From: Phyto melanocephala
Taxonomy: Eukaryota; Arthropoda; Insecta; Diptera; Rhinophoridae
Assembly (NCBI GenBank): GCA_941918925.1
Contig: OW799233.1
Coordinates: forward strand, 177,351,235 to 177,415,234
Direction: 5' to 3'
DNA length: 64,000 nucleotides
Below the pieces are notes generated by a model. That model was not told the DNA's origin and did no database searches. It was given only the letters and a program-made list of their open reading frames with translations. A program made the translations under genes and the position numbers. Positions 1-12,280 of this stretch are shown here, in pieces. Position 1 is the first letter of the stretch. Each line of letters starts with the position of its first letter.

Positions 1-1849
1 GTATTACAAAACTATATATTTTTAAATTTACTAAAACAATCATCTTAATTTACCCATTTGCATTTAATGCCAAAATGCAAACATTTGATTGCTTCTAAAG
101 TGAGATAAGTGTATTAAAAATGTATTGTGTGTTTTCAAAAGTTTAATTATAATTTGCAACCAAAATTAAAGAAAAACATTCAAACACACACACAGACACA
201 AACATAAAATTCATAGCCAAATGTACACAAACTTACAAATTAAACAATGGCCAATTTGAATAGGAATTATTTTATAAAACAAATACTTTACCACAACACA
301 CACACACACACACACATACACAGATATACAGTCTCTTACACACACATACATACAAATTTTAATAATTTATTTAAAGTCGTGTACCACTAAGCAGGGATAT
401 GAAAAGGCATCAAAGAGAATGGAAGGGTGAAAAGAACTAAATTACTTTATCATTATGTACTAAGAAAATAAATTAAATAATTCAAATAAAGAATCTTGCC
501 AGAGAGTTAGTTAAATTACGACTAGCATAGGGAAGATATTGTGTATAATAAAATAGATTTTCTGTATTTTTCTTTTAGAAAAAAAAAAATTTTATAACAA
601 AAGAAAACCCATGAAAATTCATGTGAATTTTTTTCATCTCAAATAAAAAAATGTTCAAACAGTGTAGTAAGAGCAGAAGGAAAACTTTACTTACAATTAG
701 TTGTGTTTATATTTCTTTTAGCCACGAAGAATACATTTTTCCAAAAAATAAAAATAAAGAAGTTTTTCTGAAAATAGACTTTTGTATTTTTGGCCGAAAA
801 GAAAGTGCTACTTTGTGGTTCCTTTTTTATGTCGTTTCGTCGTAGTTTGTTTCTTTTTTTCTTGTACCATTAATTTTGGTATAACCCGTTGTTCTTATTG
901 TTGTTTTATTTTTTCTTATGCCATTTTTGGTTGGTTGCTTAAATATATAAGATAAAGGATTCACTAAATATTTCATGTTCATAGCGAACCAATTTTACGC
1001 TCTTCAAATCCTATTATTCAATCCCCAAGTGGAATGTGCAGCCAAAGAATAAAATACTGAAAGAAGTAAATTTACTTCTTCTCCATCACCATTTTCTAAT
1101 TCATCTTCACTTTCGGCTCTGCAACTTTTCTTTGAAATATTCTTTATTATTGCCGTTGTTGTACTTATTGTGTGATGATAAAGAAACAATGATAGTGAAG
1201 TCGAAAATTGCTTGCAGTAATTGTGGTGTTGGCCAAAATCATAGAAGTCGTTGTAGCATCTAAATACTTGTGTACGAGTATGTATTGAACAATAGTGTGT
1301 TTGTTTTGGTAGTTATAAATCCTTTAGGTTTATTTTTGTATTGAAAATAAAATGAAGTATAGATGAACTTCATGTTAAGGGAAAACTCACAGGCGTCTGT
1401 TTGCAGACGGGCAATATTATTCTTTTATTTAGGTACGTTGAGTTTGTTTTATTTGAACTTGTTTCCAAAGTTGTTAAAAATGAATAACGAGTGATTTTTC
1501 CACAAAACTTGCGAGACTGGTCTGTCATACTAACATCTCATTTTTTTTTATTACTTCTAGACAGAGTCAATTAATGCGACAGCATCTTAAAGTTGATGTA
1601 TTTCAGAGACAATCGTTTTACACTTTTAACCTTTTTTGTAAATTTCGTGCCATTTAATTGCGATGTAAGACATCGATATTTAAAGAATGCTGTTGCCAAT
1701 TTTATCAGCAGATTTAAGTCTCATTTAAGTTATTGAATGAAAGGTGACCGAGTAGAACGAAACTAGACGGTAGTGGCGGAGGTAGCATGTGGAGGCAGTG
1801 ACCAATTGATTTGATTTGATCTGTTTAAACTATGGATAGTGACTTGAGT
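1..1849. other. AT-rich non-coding DNA, no gene recognised
   Basis: No open frame here shows a family motif or plausible codon structure. The stretch holds a (CA)n run near 295-317 and several A- or T-tracts. The short frames near 650-845 and 1004-1263 are low complexity and I do not treat them as genes. It may be intergenic or part of a large intron of a gene outside the window. Confidence 0.5.
295..317. repeat. (CA)n microsatellite
   Basis: An uninterrupted run of CA dinucleotides, followed by further ACAC and CATACA variants to about 350. Confidence 0.9.
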
Positions 1850-2025
1850 GTGGTTCATCTGTCCGTGTGTTAATTGAAATCAACTTCTAGATGACGTAAC
1901 ACAGATTTGTTTGTTCCATCAAAATTTTTCAAATATACGGAAATAAGTCGCTATTAAAATTCAGTATAATCGCCCTATAAGTTTTTGAGATATGAGCAAA
2001 TAAACACGACTCTCTTTTTTTTTCT
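1850..2025 (+). mobile_element. DINE-1-like (Helentron-type) internal fragment
   Basis: The order of motifs matches the inner part of the complete copy at 59780-60682: a CTGTCCGTGTGT tract, then GAAATCAACTT, then a diverged stretch ending in GAGATATGAGCAAA and a C/A-rich CACGAC. Neither terminus is recognisable. It is an old, truncated copy in the same orientation as the one at 59.8 kb. Confidence 0.65.
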
Positions 2026-5000
2026 CATATTTTACAATAAAAATCATAAAGCCGTAGGATAATTAATGTATATATATGTTTACTACTTTAAGTAGATACG
2101 TATATTTAAGAATATATTTGACAAATCGGTCACTAATTGGCAAAGTTATAAGCAAAAATATTTTTCTTAAATATATAACTTTCTTTAACACTAAAGCCGG
2201 TAACCAAGTTTTGGACACAAAAACGACAACAGAATACAAATCATAGTCTCAAAATCTAGAAAAACTGAAAAATCGATTATATAAACACACAAAAATAAAT
2301 GCCTGAACCCCTGGGAATTCACTTTTTCATAGATTTTTTTGCTGGGAATTTTTAATTAATTGTTGTTTAATATTTATAAATCAAAAAGGTCACGCTTACT
2401 TGAGCAATGTGGATGTTGACGAATGTGGACGTAGCTTAAGAGTGTTGATAATAAAATAAAATTTGCTTAAAGAATTGCACTGCTATTAAATTATAGGATA
2501 CTGTACACCATTCTTTTTGTGGCTATGGCTGTGCAGTGAGCGATTTTTAGGAAATATTAAAAAAAAACCTGGTTTAAGCAAATATCACAATGAGAATGTG
2601 GCTGGAATTTGAAAAATAAAAACTTTTGTTAACTTATAGAGCGACCCTAAATTGAGGTTTGTACATAAAGATCGTTTAACATCAAACATGCTGAAGTTTA
2701 ATATCTATGTGTCAAATTAAAGTTATAACAAAGAATCGCCAGGTCTCAAGGTTAAGGCATGTTATCTGCTGTTTGGCATTTCTAAACTCTAAAAAATTTC
2801 TATGATTTTAATGTCTGAATTATTTCAAAATTGTAGAAAAAACTGAACTGTTATTTCTTTTTAAATTTATTCCAACACTATTTTCAAACAATTGAGAAAC
2901 TCCTTGTGGCATTGTTCAGTTTATTCCTGATTTATTTATATATTTTTTTTTTCTCAAAAACTACTACTGTGGAGTGTATGAGTATGTAGTTGCTTTATTG
3001 TTGAGAGGTCAGTTTCTAGTGTTACATTGATTACAGTCAAAAGTTCTTGGGGTTTTAATACAATTTTTTCTTCTTCTCTTCATTTATAGCTTTTTATTTT
3101 TAGACAAAAAAACAATATAATAAGAAAAATGTAAAAATGGAATGTTGTGCTTCGATTTATTATTGTTTTCAATGCATAAACCAACGTTCAATATGTCTAC
3201 ATAACAAACATATGCAAACATACACACACACACACATACACGTACACATTTGTATTAAACACTTGCACATAAACACACACTTAAACATTTACATTTAAAC
3301 TTAAAGTGTGTGCAAGAATCTATTCGTATTTGCTGTTGTGTTTGTTGGTATTGTTGTGGTATGAGTTTCGAAATGCCTTCGGGATGTTTATCAATATTTG
3401 TTAGAAGATTATGTGAAAATGAGCAGGAAGTTATTTTCATTTTCAGTTTTTGTTTATTGTTGTTGCTCTTACACATTTTAGCAAGATAATAAAACAACTT
3501 ATATTTCATCGTTTATTGTTTGTTGTTTGATTTTTTTTATGATGATACCCTACACTGTTTTAGTTTTAATGTAACGGATGTAAGTGGCTTGCGAATGGAT
3601 GTAAGATGGATTGATAACCGTTTAGCAACATCGGATAGTATTGATTTTTTATATAATTTTTTTAATGGTCTAAGAAAAGCTGGATTGAATTTATTTATTA
3701 AAAAATCAAATGTCAAAAAATTTATTACATGGGCAAATGTTAGGAACAGTCACCAGTCCTTTTGAGGAGGAATATAAGAAAAAATATATTAAATTTGATA
3801 AGTAAAACTCTTTAAAAAAAAATAGTATTTTTGATCATTAATAAACACTTATAATCAAATTCTTTTTATCTCTGATCGATTGAGGTTGTGCAAAAATTTA
3901 AAATTTTTCAGCTGTAGCGAAAGGCGTAACTTTCTTTACCCATTCAAATTTGTTTAAGTTTAATTAAAAATGATTGTGTTTACTATTTTTTTGAAATATT
4001 GAAATTAGATATGTAATATTAGGTCCAATCGTTATATCGTGCGTGAAGAAAAATATGTTTTAAAGTTGTCAATTATTTTAAAAACAAATATCTCATTTTG
4101 ACTTCAAGGAAATAGGAAATTAAAGTTTTACAATAAAAAAAATAAATATGAAGTTAATATATAAATTATATTAATTTATATCTGAAAAATACTGGATGGG
4201 GACTTGTTAAGTGACTAACCCTTTTGTACAAGCATTTTCTTTTAGTAAATTCAAAAAACTTCAGTAGAGTCTTAATAGAGTCCTTTTACAAGTTTCTTAT
4301 TTGGATGCTTGTAACTTTTATATGTAAATCAGATACATATTAACACGAGAATTACTTCTTTTGTAATATGCGATACAGGTAAAATTTTTAAAACATTTTC
4401 TGCCCTCTGGTTCAGAAAATTAAAAAAAAAAATGAAATACAAAGTCTGCAAAAAGTTGATAGTTTTTTAGTTCCACCTTATTATCGCTTTAATTATAGGA
4501 GATGACCTATACTTTTAAGTATATTTCTTAAAAATAGTTTGAACGGCTTAAAGTGAATGTGAAACTACTTTTAAATTCAGGCGAAAAATGCATTTACAAT
4601 GGTTAGCATTTTACCGAATTATTTTCATAAAAAGAAATTCTAAACAACTGTGTAGCATTAGGCACATTCAAATATAAAATTTATTTAAAACATAAAATAT
4701 AAATTAAAAAAATAATTAAAACGAAAAAACTTAATTTGTTCAAAAAAATATATTTGCGTTTATTTATAAGCTACTGTGTTTGTTGTAGTTTGCTCACATG
4801 GGTTTCTCGGCTTTTAATAATAAACCAACAACATTTTTTGGTGCAAATAAGAAAGTTTTGAATTCCCTTATATTCATTTTTTTTTTAAGAAATTAACTTT
4901 TGTGTGCTTTATTATACAAAGTTCGCTTAAAAGTTTCTCTTAAAAATATTTTTAATATCACTCGCTTAAATCCTATTAAGCAAATCTATTAATCTGTTAT

Positions 5001-5102
5001 TAAGTAAATCTCTTTTGAAAAGCAAAATATGCTTATGATTTAATCTTATAATGTGTGCAATAGAAGCACTTCTTTACTTTATGGGCTGTTTTAAAGTTCT
5101 CT
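2026..5102. other. Non-coding DNA, no gene recognised
   Basis: Long AT-rich stretch with a (CA)n-type run near 3220-3243 and homopolymer tracts. The short frames at 3255-3509 and 3520-3765 lack any recognisable domain. I see no transposon termini or exon-like structure. Confidence 0.45.
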
Positions 5103-5106
5103 TTAA

Positions 5107-5580
5107 AGGCCTAACTATATTATGCTTTTGCTGGCTTAAGGTAAGAAAATTTTTGAAGACTTGTCGGTGGATATATTGTACTTTTTAACTTAAATACATA
5201 CCATGATTAGTTGCAAATATTTGTACTTTTGCAAAACCTGTTTTATTTTTGTGTTTCCTAAATATATCGATTTTGTCACAAAATTATTATTTAATGTGTA
5301 AAATGTAAAAATATTTGACCATAAACTATAAAATGTATACATTTTTTTACTAAATTAAAAAACAAATAACAGCATTAATAAAAAAGTACTACATAATGCA
5401 ACAGTGTGTACAAATCAAATGAGAAGCAAATTTCGTAAGCAAAGTACGATCAGATTCGCAGTTTGCTTAAGCAAATGACACTTGACGAAACTTGACGAAT
5501 AGTATAATATAGTTGCATACATTTAATTTTATGTATCCGCACATTTGCTTAAGCCAACAAAAGCATAATATAGTTAGGCC
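5107..5580. mobile_element. TTAA-flanked non-autonomous TIR element
   Basis: Near-identical terminal inverted repeats of about 35 bp lie at about 5107-5142 and 5546-5580 (GGCCTAACTATATTATGC on the left, its complement on the right, one internal mismatch). Each end is directly flanked by TTAA (5103-5106 and 5581-5584), the target duplication of piggyBac-type elements. No coding capacity is seen in the roughly 470 bp. Family placement rests only on the TTAA and is an inference. Confidence 0.75.
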
Positions 5581-6191
5581 TTAAAATTAACAGAGATAAC
5601 GTTCCAGATCTATTTTAACAAAGAAAAAAAACAGACTAAAATAATTGTTTTTATGTTGTGGCCCTTAAATAAATTTCCGGTTTTTCTAGAGTTAACCCCT
5701 CTGTAGGCATTTTCGTAAACGTCAGGTATATAAAAGCATTTTATAATATGCACCCGACAAACAGATAAACAAATTCATTGTCAGATTCAGTACTTGCAAT
5801 CGAATTTTCCATTTGTTGTTGTAAAATTTTTATTGCTCGAATCATTTCTTAGTGCTGACTATAGATACAACCATATAATTCTACCAACACAACTGACTCA
5901 TATGACTGGTACAATACTGGCATTCAAAATACTTTCTGTAAGAATAATCGAAGGCGATATTATCTCACGCTAATCAGAATATGATTAGAGTATTAGAAAC
6001 CTTAAATAATATCCTATGATCTATGGTATCCTTAGTTAGGACTGTTTAAAACTTGGGATACTATTAAGGGTTCGTATGAGACCCCGGTTGTTGTTGAGAC
6101 GCTTACGAGATAAATTCTAACATGAATATTTTCATACAATCAGGAGCCAAATGTTTTTATTTTTACTAGTATTCTTTCACAACTAACTATA

Positions 6192-6775
6192 TCCGTAGGT
6201 TAGGTTGGAATGAACAATAGAGGCACTAAAAGGACAAACCCGTAACGTACAATTGGCATGTTATGCGGCCTAAAAAAATGAAATTCCCTACTTAGAATCA
6301 TAAACGTAATTTCGTTAATATTGCCTAGTCCTTTTATTATAATTTCTCAGGGATTTCCATTTCCTTATTTCCGTATTCCTTACGTATTACAAGTTCGTCA
6401 TAGTATCCAACTGAAAGATATCGCGTCTGGTACTCTCAAATTCAGAACAATGACAAAGTCTTATCCTCGCATGCTCTTCAAATTGTCTCATCCAACAGTT
6501 CGATTAATTAATCCTCTAATTTCTGGTCTATTCAGTTTTAGAATTATCTTCGATTTCCCAAGATTCTGGTCGTTCTAATGGTTGTCTACTCAGTGTCAGA
6601 ATCTTCTCAAGATTTGGGTCACCCCATGGTATGTTTGTCATCTTATCAACATTAGAATTTTGCTATTTTCTGGCTGGTTCCCCCCATATTTAGGTCTGTT
6701 TTGAACCGCCTAAATGTTTTAGCATTTTCTACGGTTATAGTATTCAAAAATTATCCCACTTTAGCTTGATTTCTC
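6192..6775 (-). mobile_element. Decayed LINE 3' end, same family as the LINE at 31-33.7 kb
   Basis: On the plus strand it begins with TAGGTTAGGTTG, the inverse of the tail of the intact LINE, and then follows that element's 3' untranslated region and C-terminal coding region in order: GGCATGTTATGCG, ATAAACGTAATTTC, GATTTGGGTCACCCCA and GTTATAGTATTCAAAA. Many indels and stops make it non-coding. It is truncated at about 6775, where a small inverted-repeat element sits. Confidence 0.8.
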
Positions 6776-7023
6776 CTGTGCGCGAAAATATTGTATGTTA
6801 AATTTTTCTAGAAATCTTCTTTTTTAATGTAAATTTGTTCTTAATCCATTAAGCCATCTGCTAATAAAAAATTTTAGTGATAACTGGTTTAGTTATGGAG
6901 ATAACACTGTGTTCATTTAGTCGTATATTAGCAGTGTTATTTACGTTTTTATTTATTTAAAAGTAATAAAAACGCTCTTCTGTAAAATTTTGTTTTTGTA
7001 ACATACGATATTTTCGCACACAG
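6776..7023. mobile_element. Small TIR element (MITE-like) at the edge of the LINE relic
   Basis: Inverted repeats of 25 bp with two mismatches lie at 6776-6800 and 6999-7023 (CTGTGCGCGAAAATATTG and CTGTGTGCGAAAATATCG reading inward). The 248-bp unit has no coding frame. It begins exactly where similarity of the left flank to the LINE stops. I could not identify a target duplication or find the LINE resuming on the right. Confidence 0.6.
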
Positions 7024-8910
7024 GGGTCGATATTATGTAAAGATTTAAATATCATTTCAATGATAATTTGAAAAGTATCAAAATTTCATGTAAAGGTAAC
7101 AAAGATTCTGTACCTTTAATTTCTACCTTCAATCTTATCCATTTATGAGTGTAGTGTAGTGCCCACATTCAAAGTTTTTATTACCTACTTAAATTCCAAC
7201 TTAACATCTCTATTGCAATGCACAGGATTTTATGGAAAAACCAATTTAGTACTCAAGGATTCTTTGTTAAACTGCTCAGTGTTCAAGTGTTTGTGTTTGA
7301 ATGTATGTATGAATGTTTGATTAGGTAAATACAAATAACAAATTGTGGTCCTATCTTGATCAATGCTTTTTCAAAGAATCAAATATAAACTAAAAAAGAA
7401 TCTTCCAATTTAGTCTATCTCCAGTTTGAATAAGTGAGAGTAATTCAGAGAATGATACGTTTTTATTTAAGATCTTTGTTAATACATGAATAAATTATGA
7501 TCTCATCATCTTTAAGAAAATATTGTCCGTTCTTTCCTTTTTGGGGGCAACTAAATATGCTTCATTTTTATTCGCATTCAATGCGAGTGTGTATATGCGA
7601 TAATTTTATCTAATGGCAAGTAAAAGTAAAAGAAAGTGTATTTATATGGGATTTATTATAGCTGCAGCAAATGAACAAATAAATCCTACCAAAGTTATCA
7701 ATCTGTGTCGAATTATCATCTTTATTCTTATCACCAGCATCATAAATTCATTCACTCTCATTCATACCTTTTCTTTCATTTTCTACCTCCGCATGCATAT
7801 TTTTCTTTATTTTTCTGTTAGTCGTCAACGTTTCTCTTTTCTTTTCTTTTTGGCATAATTTTTTTGATTTAAGTCAGTTAAGGTAACTATAAGAAGAAGA
7901 AAAAGTGTTTTTGTATAATATTACAAACACTGTGCAGGTTAAAAGCTGAATAAGATTTGGTGTGTTGTTGTTGTTGTTTTTTCTTCGTTATCTACGTCTT
8001 TTTGGTCTCTTGCAGTTTTTCTTGGAGTTTTTTTTTTTTAAGGAAGCGGATAAACAATTTACTTAATGTCTCTTACCATGTCACTAAAGGCGAAATAAAA
8101 TGTAAAAATTTTCTTTTCATTCAAAGCAAATAAACGAGCTGAGAATGAATAAGGAACTTAACAACAAATACAACAGTTAGAGCCACAACAACAGCAATAA
8201 TAGTAAACAACAACAACAACAAAACTAAGTAAGCACTCATTTACACTTTTTCTTTATTTGTGAAATTTTTTCCTCCCTTCCATTTTGTAAAGGGAATGAA
8301 ATCCTTTCATTTGGAAACTCACAAAAAAAAAAAAATAATAATAACGCCAAATAAATCATAATAAAAATAAGTTTTTGCTTATTTCTTCATAAACAAGTAA
8401 GATGTGGAGAAAACAAAATATTAACAGCAAAAAAAAAAAAAAATTATAATAAATATTTATACATTAAAACATACATGCAGTTGTACACATACAACCTCAT
8501 ACCAACACGTATACAATCACTCAAAATATTTACAATCCGTAACTCATACATGAACATTAGGGCGTGCCACAAGCTACAAGCGAACAAAGTTGCACCGAAC
8601 ACTTTCAAACAGAATGTTTTTTTCAGGCAATTTCGAAATAATTTTGTTTTTCTGGGGGCTGATTCTCGCATTCGTATACGAGCGAAATTATATTCGAACG
8701 TGCGAGATTTCTTACTTTTGGGATTCTCTCTTTCGATATCGAGTATCGACTATCGAAATTTCTAAAGATGACACTCGATAACGAGCACCATTTCGTATGC
8801 AACCTTGCGAGTATAAACTCGTTAGCAAAAAGGCATTCGAGTTTACGTTTTAGAATATAAAAGTGAACAGAAAAGAAAATGTATGTTAAAAATGTATGCA
8901 TTTTTTTAAA
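7024..8910. other. Non-coding DNA, no gene recognised
   Basis: AT-rich sequence with CAACAA/TTGTTG runs near 7970 and 8200 and A-tracts near 8320 and 8430. Between about 8570 and 8850 the base composition is less AT-biased, with repeated CGA/TCG words such as TCGATATCGAGTATCGA, but I recognise no gene or element in it. Confidence 0.4.
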
Positions 8911-9132
8911 GTAAATTGTTATATATTAAATTTTAATGTGAACCATTTTTTATTTTGGCTTAAGTTCATTTGTTATTTTATTTCACCTATCAAATGACAA
9001 TTCATAATTCAACATGTTCATATTCTTCTATATTCGTAAATGAAACTTAAGCCAAAATAAAAAATGGTTCACATTAAAATTTAATATATAGAAAAAAGTT
9101 CGAATAAAATATAAATATGTAAATTGTTATAT
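8911..9132. repeat. 47-bp perfect inverted repeat (foldback) between 14-bp direct repeats
   Basis: The arms at 8920-8966 and 9044-9090 are perfect complements over 47 bp and separated by 77 bp, so the region could fold into a long stem. The 14-mer GTAAATTGTTATAT occurs on both sides, at 8911-8924 and 9119-9132, as if it were a target duplication. No coding sequence is inside. The perfect arms suggest a young or gene-converted palindrome. Confidence 0.8.
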
Positions 9133-9139
9133 TTCTAGT

Positions 9140-9990
9140 CAAAGTTAAAAAAATAAATTATTCTCAAAAAGAAATCTTTGGGGATTTTTTTGGCAAAGCA
9201 CACAGCCTTTTTTGCGAACAGTCCACAAGGGAAAGCGAGGGCTAACAAACTTTTGGAGCAACTAGCCGCAAAACTTAATACTTCTGGTCCACCAATAAAA
9301 GATGTGAAAATGATGATGATTTTTTTGTTTAGGTATACGCTGATCAAAAACAACATGTAAAATAGAAGTTTTCTTTTAATAAATCTTCACTCAAGTAAAG
9401 GAAAAAATCTTGGCTGCTGCTGGCATAGAAGTAGCTGTTTAGGGTCTGAAGACTGTTCAAAGCTTTGGATCAGTTTTAAAAACACAAACAGAGCCAAAGT
9501 CAAACCTTAAACCTTTAGGTGACTAATTAAGTGTAATAACACCTGAAGATCACAATAATGACTTGCCATGCACTTCTTTGTCTTTAGTCTCGGACAGTAA
9601 CCACTCCTCATGTATAGAAGATGATGATTTAGAGGAATTAGTGCCAGAAAAAAGAATAATATCTGGAGACATAAAAAAATAGCGTAAAGAAAAGGGAAAC
9701 AAAAACTACTTTGCTAAAAAAAAATATGATGACTACAGAGAACTACCAGAAGGAGATGCTAAAAAGATTAAATTTCCTTATAGAAATAAAAAAACAAGAC
9801 ATCGAATGAAAACAAAAAAATGTCGAACTGAATATTCAGTTAATTGAAATGAAAATGCCTACAAATTAAGGAAGAGAAGCAATACTTAGAAAAAGAAATT
9901 AAAGAAATAGAGTCGCAAATACGAAGAAAGGCGTTAGAAACACTTAATATACGTATCGAAATGCAATAAAAATAGCAATAAGTCCCTATG
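9140..9990 (+). pseudogene. Decayed zeste-type Myb/SANT DNA-binding protein gene
   Basis: Translated pieces follow the zeste-like Myb/SANT layout found in many insect paralogues. First comes a helix around YSQKEIFGDFFGKAHSLF (about 9147-9210). After a frameshift there is FFANSPQGKARANKLLEQLA with LNTSGPPIKDVK (about 9208-9309), then VYADQKQHVK after an intron-like GTTTAG junction near 9330. An acidic linker (about 9600-9660) and a coiled-coil-like end, IKEEKQYLEKEIKEIESQI (about 9865-9925), terminate at a stop near 9967. Several stops and frameshifts break the frame, so it is not functional. Such domains occur in host regulators and in proteins carried by Harbinger-type transposons; I cannot tell which source applies. 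Confidence 0.65.
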
Positions 9991-12007
9991 TACATACAAT
10001 TTTTATAGGCTTTAATTTTTCTAGTTTCAAAAAACATGAAAAAAAATAAGTTCTTTACAACACTGAACTAAAAACTCGATTCGTTTCGTATCGAGTAACA
10101 TCATTAGAAAATTGTACGCTAATAATAATATAAGAAAAAATTTAAAAAAGCAATTACGTAAACCAAACAACATTTTTTTTTTCAAAATTGCCATGCAAAA
10201 ATACTTTATATTTAATGGTTAATGACAAACTTTTCTTATGGTACGGTCTAATCCATATAGATTTTAATACAGACGTGTGTTGGCAGCCAGCTCTTTAATA
10301 GAAAGACTTTATTTCAAGTTTTGATTTGAAAAGAAGCAGAAGAAGACAAAAGTCCAAAGTAGTTAAAAGAGGAAAACATTATTATTAAAATTGTACGATG
10401 CCGTCATGTATTCTGTCTCTTCCAAATTATATGCTTTTAAATTGTTATTACAAAAAGTTGCCTAAAAGGTCAAAATTTTTTCTTCTGGAAATAATTTTTG
10501 TTTCAATGGCGACTTTCAGTCAGGAAAAGCTCAGGTTTGTTTTATGTTATTTTGCCATATCGAAGTGAACAAAGTTAGTGTAAAATAAAATTGATAAAAA
10601 TCATTAAAAATTATTTTTTTACCTGGCCATACTTGGTGACCACTTAACGTGTAAAAGGCATATTCCTTTTCACCGATTAATGTCCGTGGGTTGTAGAAGA
10701 AGAAATAATAGTCCCAGAGAGCTAGAAGAGAAGAATAAGGGAAGCATATATAGATTATTTTAAATTCAACAACTCTTGTCTGCATCGATGTATGGTGCTG
10801 TAAGAACGCATTCTTGCTTGGCGAAATTCGGTTGCGTTTTTTTTTTAATGAATAAACAGAATTAAGACGTAACGTAATTTTCTATACAAATTTGTATCTA
10901 TAATACGTTACAGAGTTCAGTAGCGAGAATCCATTTTAGAATGTATTTCTGAATTCCATTCTATATGTTTTCGTAATTTTGCTGTAACGAAAAATTACAA
11001 CACAAAAAAATTCAACATTCATCACTAAGTCGTCCTTGACTATGTTATAAAGAAAAATTATTTATTGTTTGTCGTTACTATTATTTTAATGAAATCAATA
11101 CGGAATTATACTGAATGTGGCACTTGTTAATCAATAAAATAATATTGATCTTCTTCAACCAAGCGCGAATCTATCTTCAGCGTTTGGGTTGAAGGGAAAA
11201 AACTGATTAATAATATTTTTATTCTATCGCTACTGCTTACTACCCGATGCTAGGTTACAGATAATGTACATGCGATATATGTACATACACTGCAAGGAGT
11301 ATATCAAAAGTGTAAGAGTACACCCATGTTTGTCTTTCTGATGCTGACTGTTATAGATCCATTATTTACTCTACTGACACTCAATACTCGTAGTTAAACT
11401 AATTAATCCGTTTTGCGATTAGACAATGCAAATACTGTTACGGAATTGTATTCAGTAAAAAGGCAAAGGTATTTATAAAAATTTTTGCTTGTTTGTTTGT
11501 TTTAAAACTATCTTTTATTTAAAAAGACACTTGTTGATTCACCCACTATTGTAAATGGTGAGCCTACCTTAACGAAAGTGACTTTTTCTATGTATATGTT
11601 TAATAAATAGGAATATGTAAAGTTGAATAACAATACATCATGTAACAAAAATCAATTTTTGTAATACCCAAGAAAATATTCGAGAGAACCTTTTTTGTAA
11701 ATATATATTGTAAAATGGTCCTTTAAAAAGGATCAACTTTTAAAGATACAGACTAAATAGTATTTTTAATATAAGCTTCTAATATCTAACATCAATATGG
11801 ATAACATGCGAAATTTAATCATTCTCGGAATAAAAAAATATATTTATACTTCGCCACAACCCAAAAACATGACCTTTAAAAAATATATCACTCCATATCC
11901 TTGGAAGTTTTGATTAAGAAATTGGAGATAAACTATAACGTATTGTATGTTATTTTGACTACTTGACAAAGTCGTGAAAGGATAACTTTTTTTCTCGAAA
12001 AATAAAT
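9991..12007. other. Non-coding DNA, no gene recognised
   Basis: AT-rich stretch with short palindromes, for example around 10880-10990 and CTTCAACC...GGTTGAAG near 11154-11195. No convincing exon, RNA gene or element boundary was found. Confidence 0.4.
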
Positions 12008-12008
12008 G

Positions 12009-12280
12009 TCCTACTAATATAATGAATGTTTGTATGTTTGGAAGTTTGTATGTTTGGATGTTTAATACTCAATCACGCAAAAATGGCTGAACGGAACTAA
12101 ACAAAATTCGACACATAGATAGATAACAACCTAGATTAACAAATAACCTTTATCACGATAATAACTCGAAGTCGTTGGCAAACTTATCATCACACATCCT
12201 AAACGGGTTGTTTGTGTTGTAAATATTTGTTTGTCTACTTTTTATCCCGATAACTACGCAGACGAAGTCGCGGGCACTAA
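12009..12280 (+). mobile_element. Short non-autonomous Helitron
   Basis: The left end TCCTACTAATATAATGAATG is the classic 5' start of a widespread insect Helitron group. It is followed by CAATCACGCAAAAATGGCTG and by TTTATCCCGATAACTACGCA. The right end CGAAGTCGCGGGCACTAA closes with the CTRR form (CTAA), and the next base is T. The 272 bp carry no coding frame, so this is a non-autonomous copy. Confidence 0.75.

Noticed and set aside
295..350. Tandem repeats that could suggest an array
   Set aside because: A (CA)n microsatellite without spacer structure in a eukaryotic sequence; not a CRISPR array.
8570..8850. Region with many CGA/TCG words, possibly an element or exon
   Set aside because: Overlapping frames on both strands and no defined ends, splice sites or homology that I can recognise.
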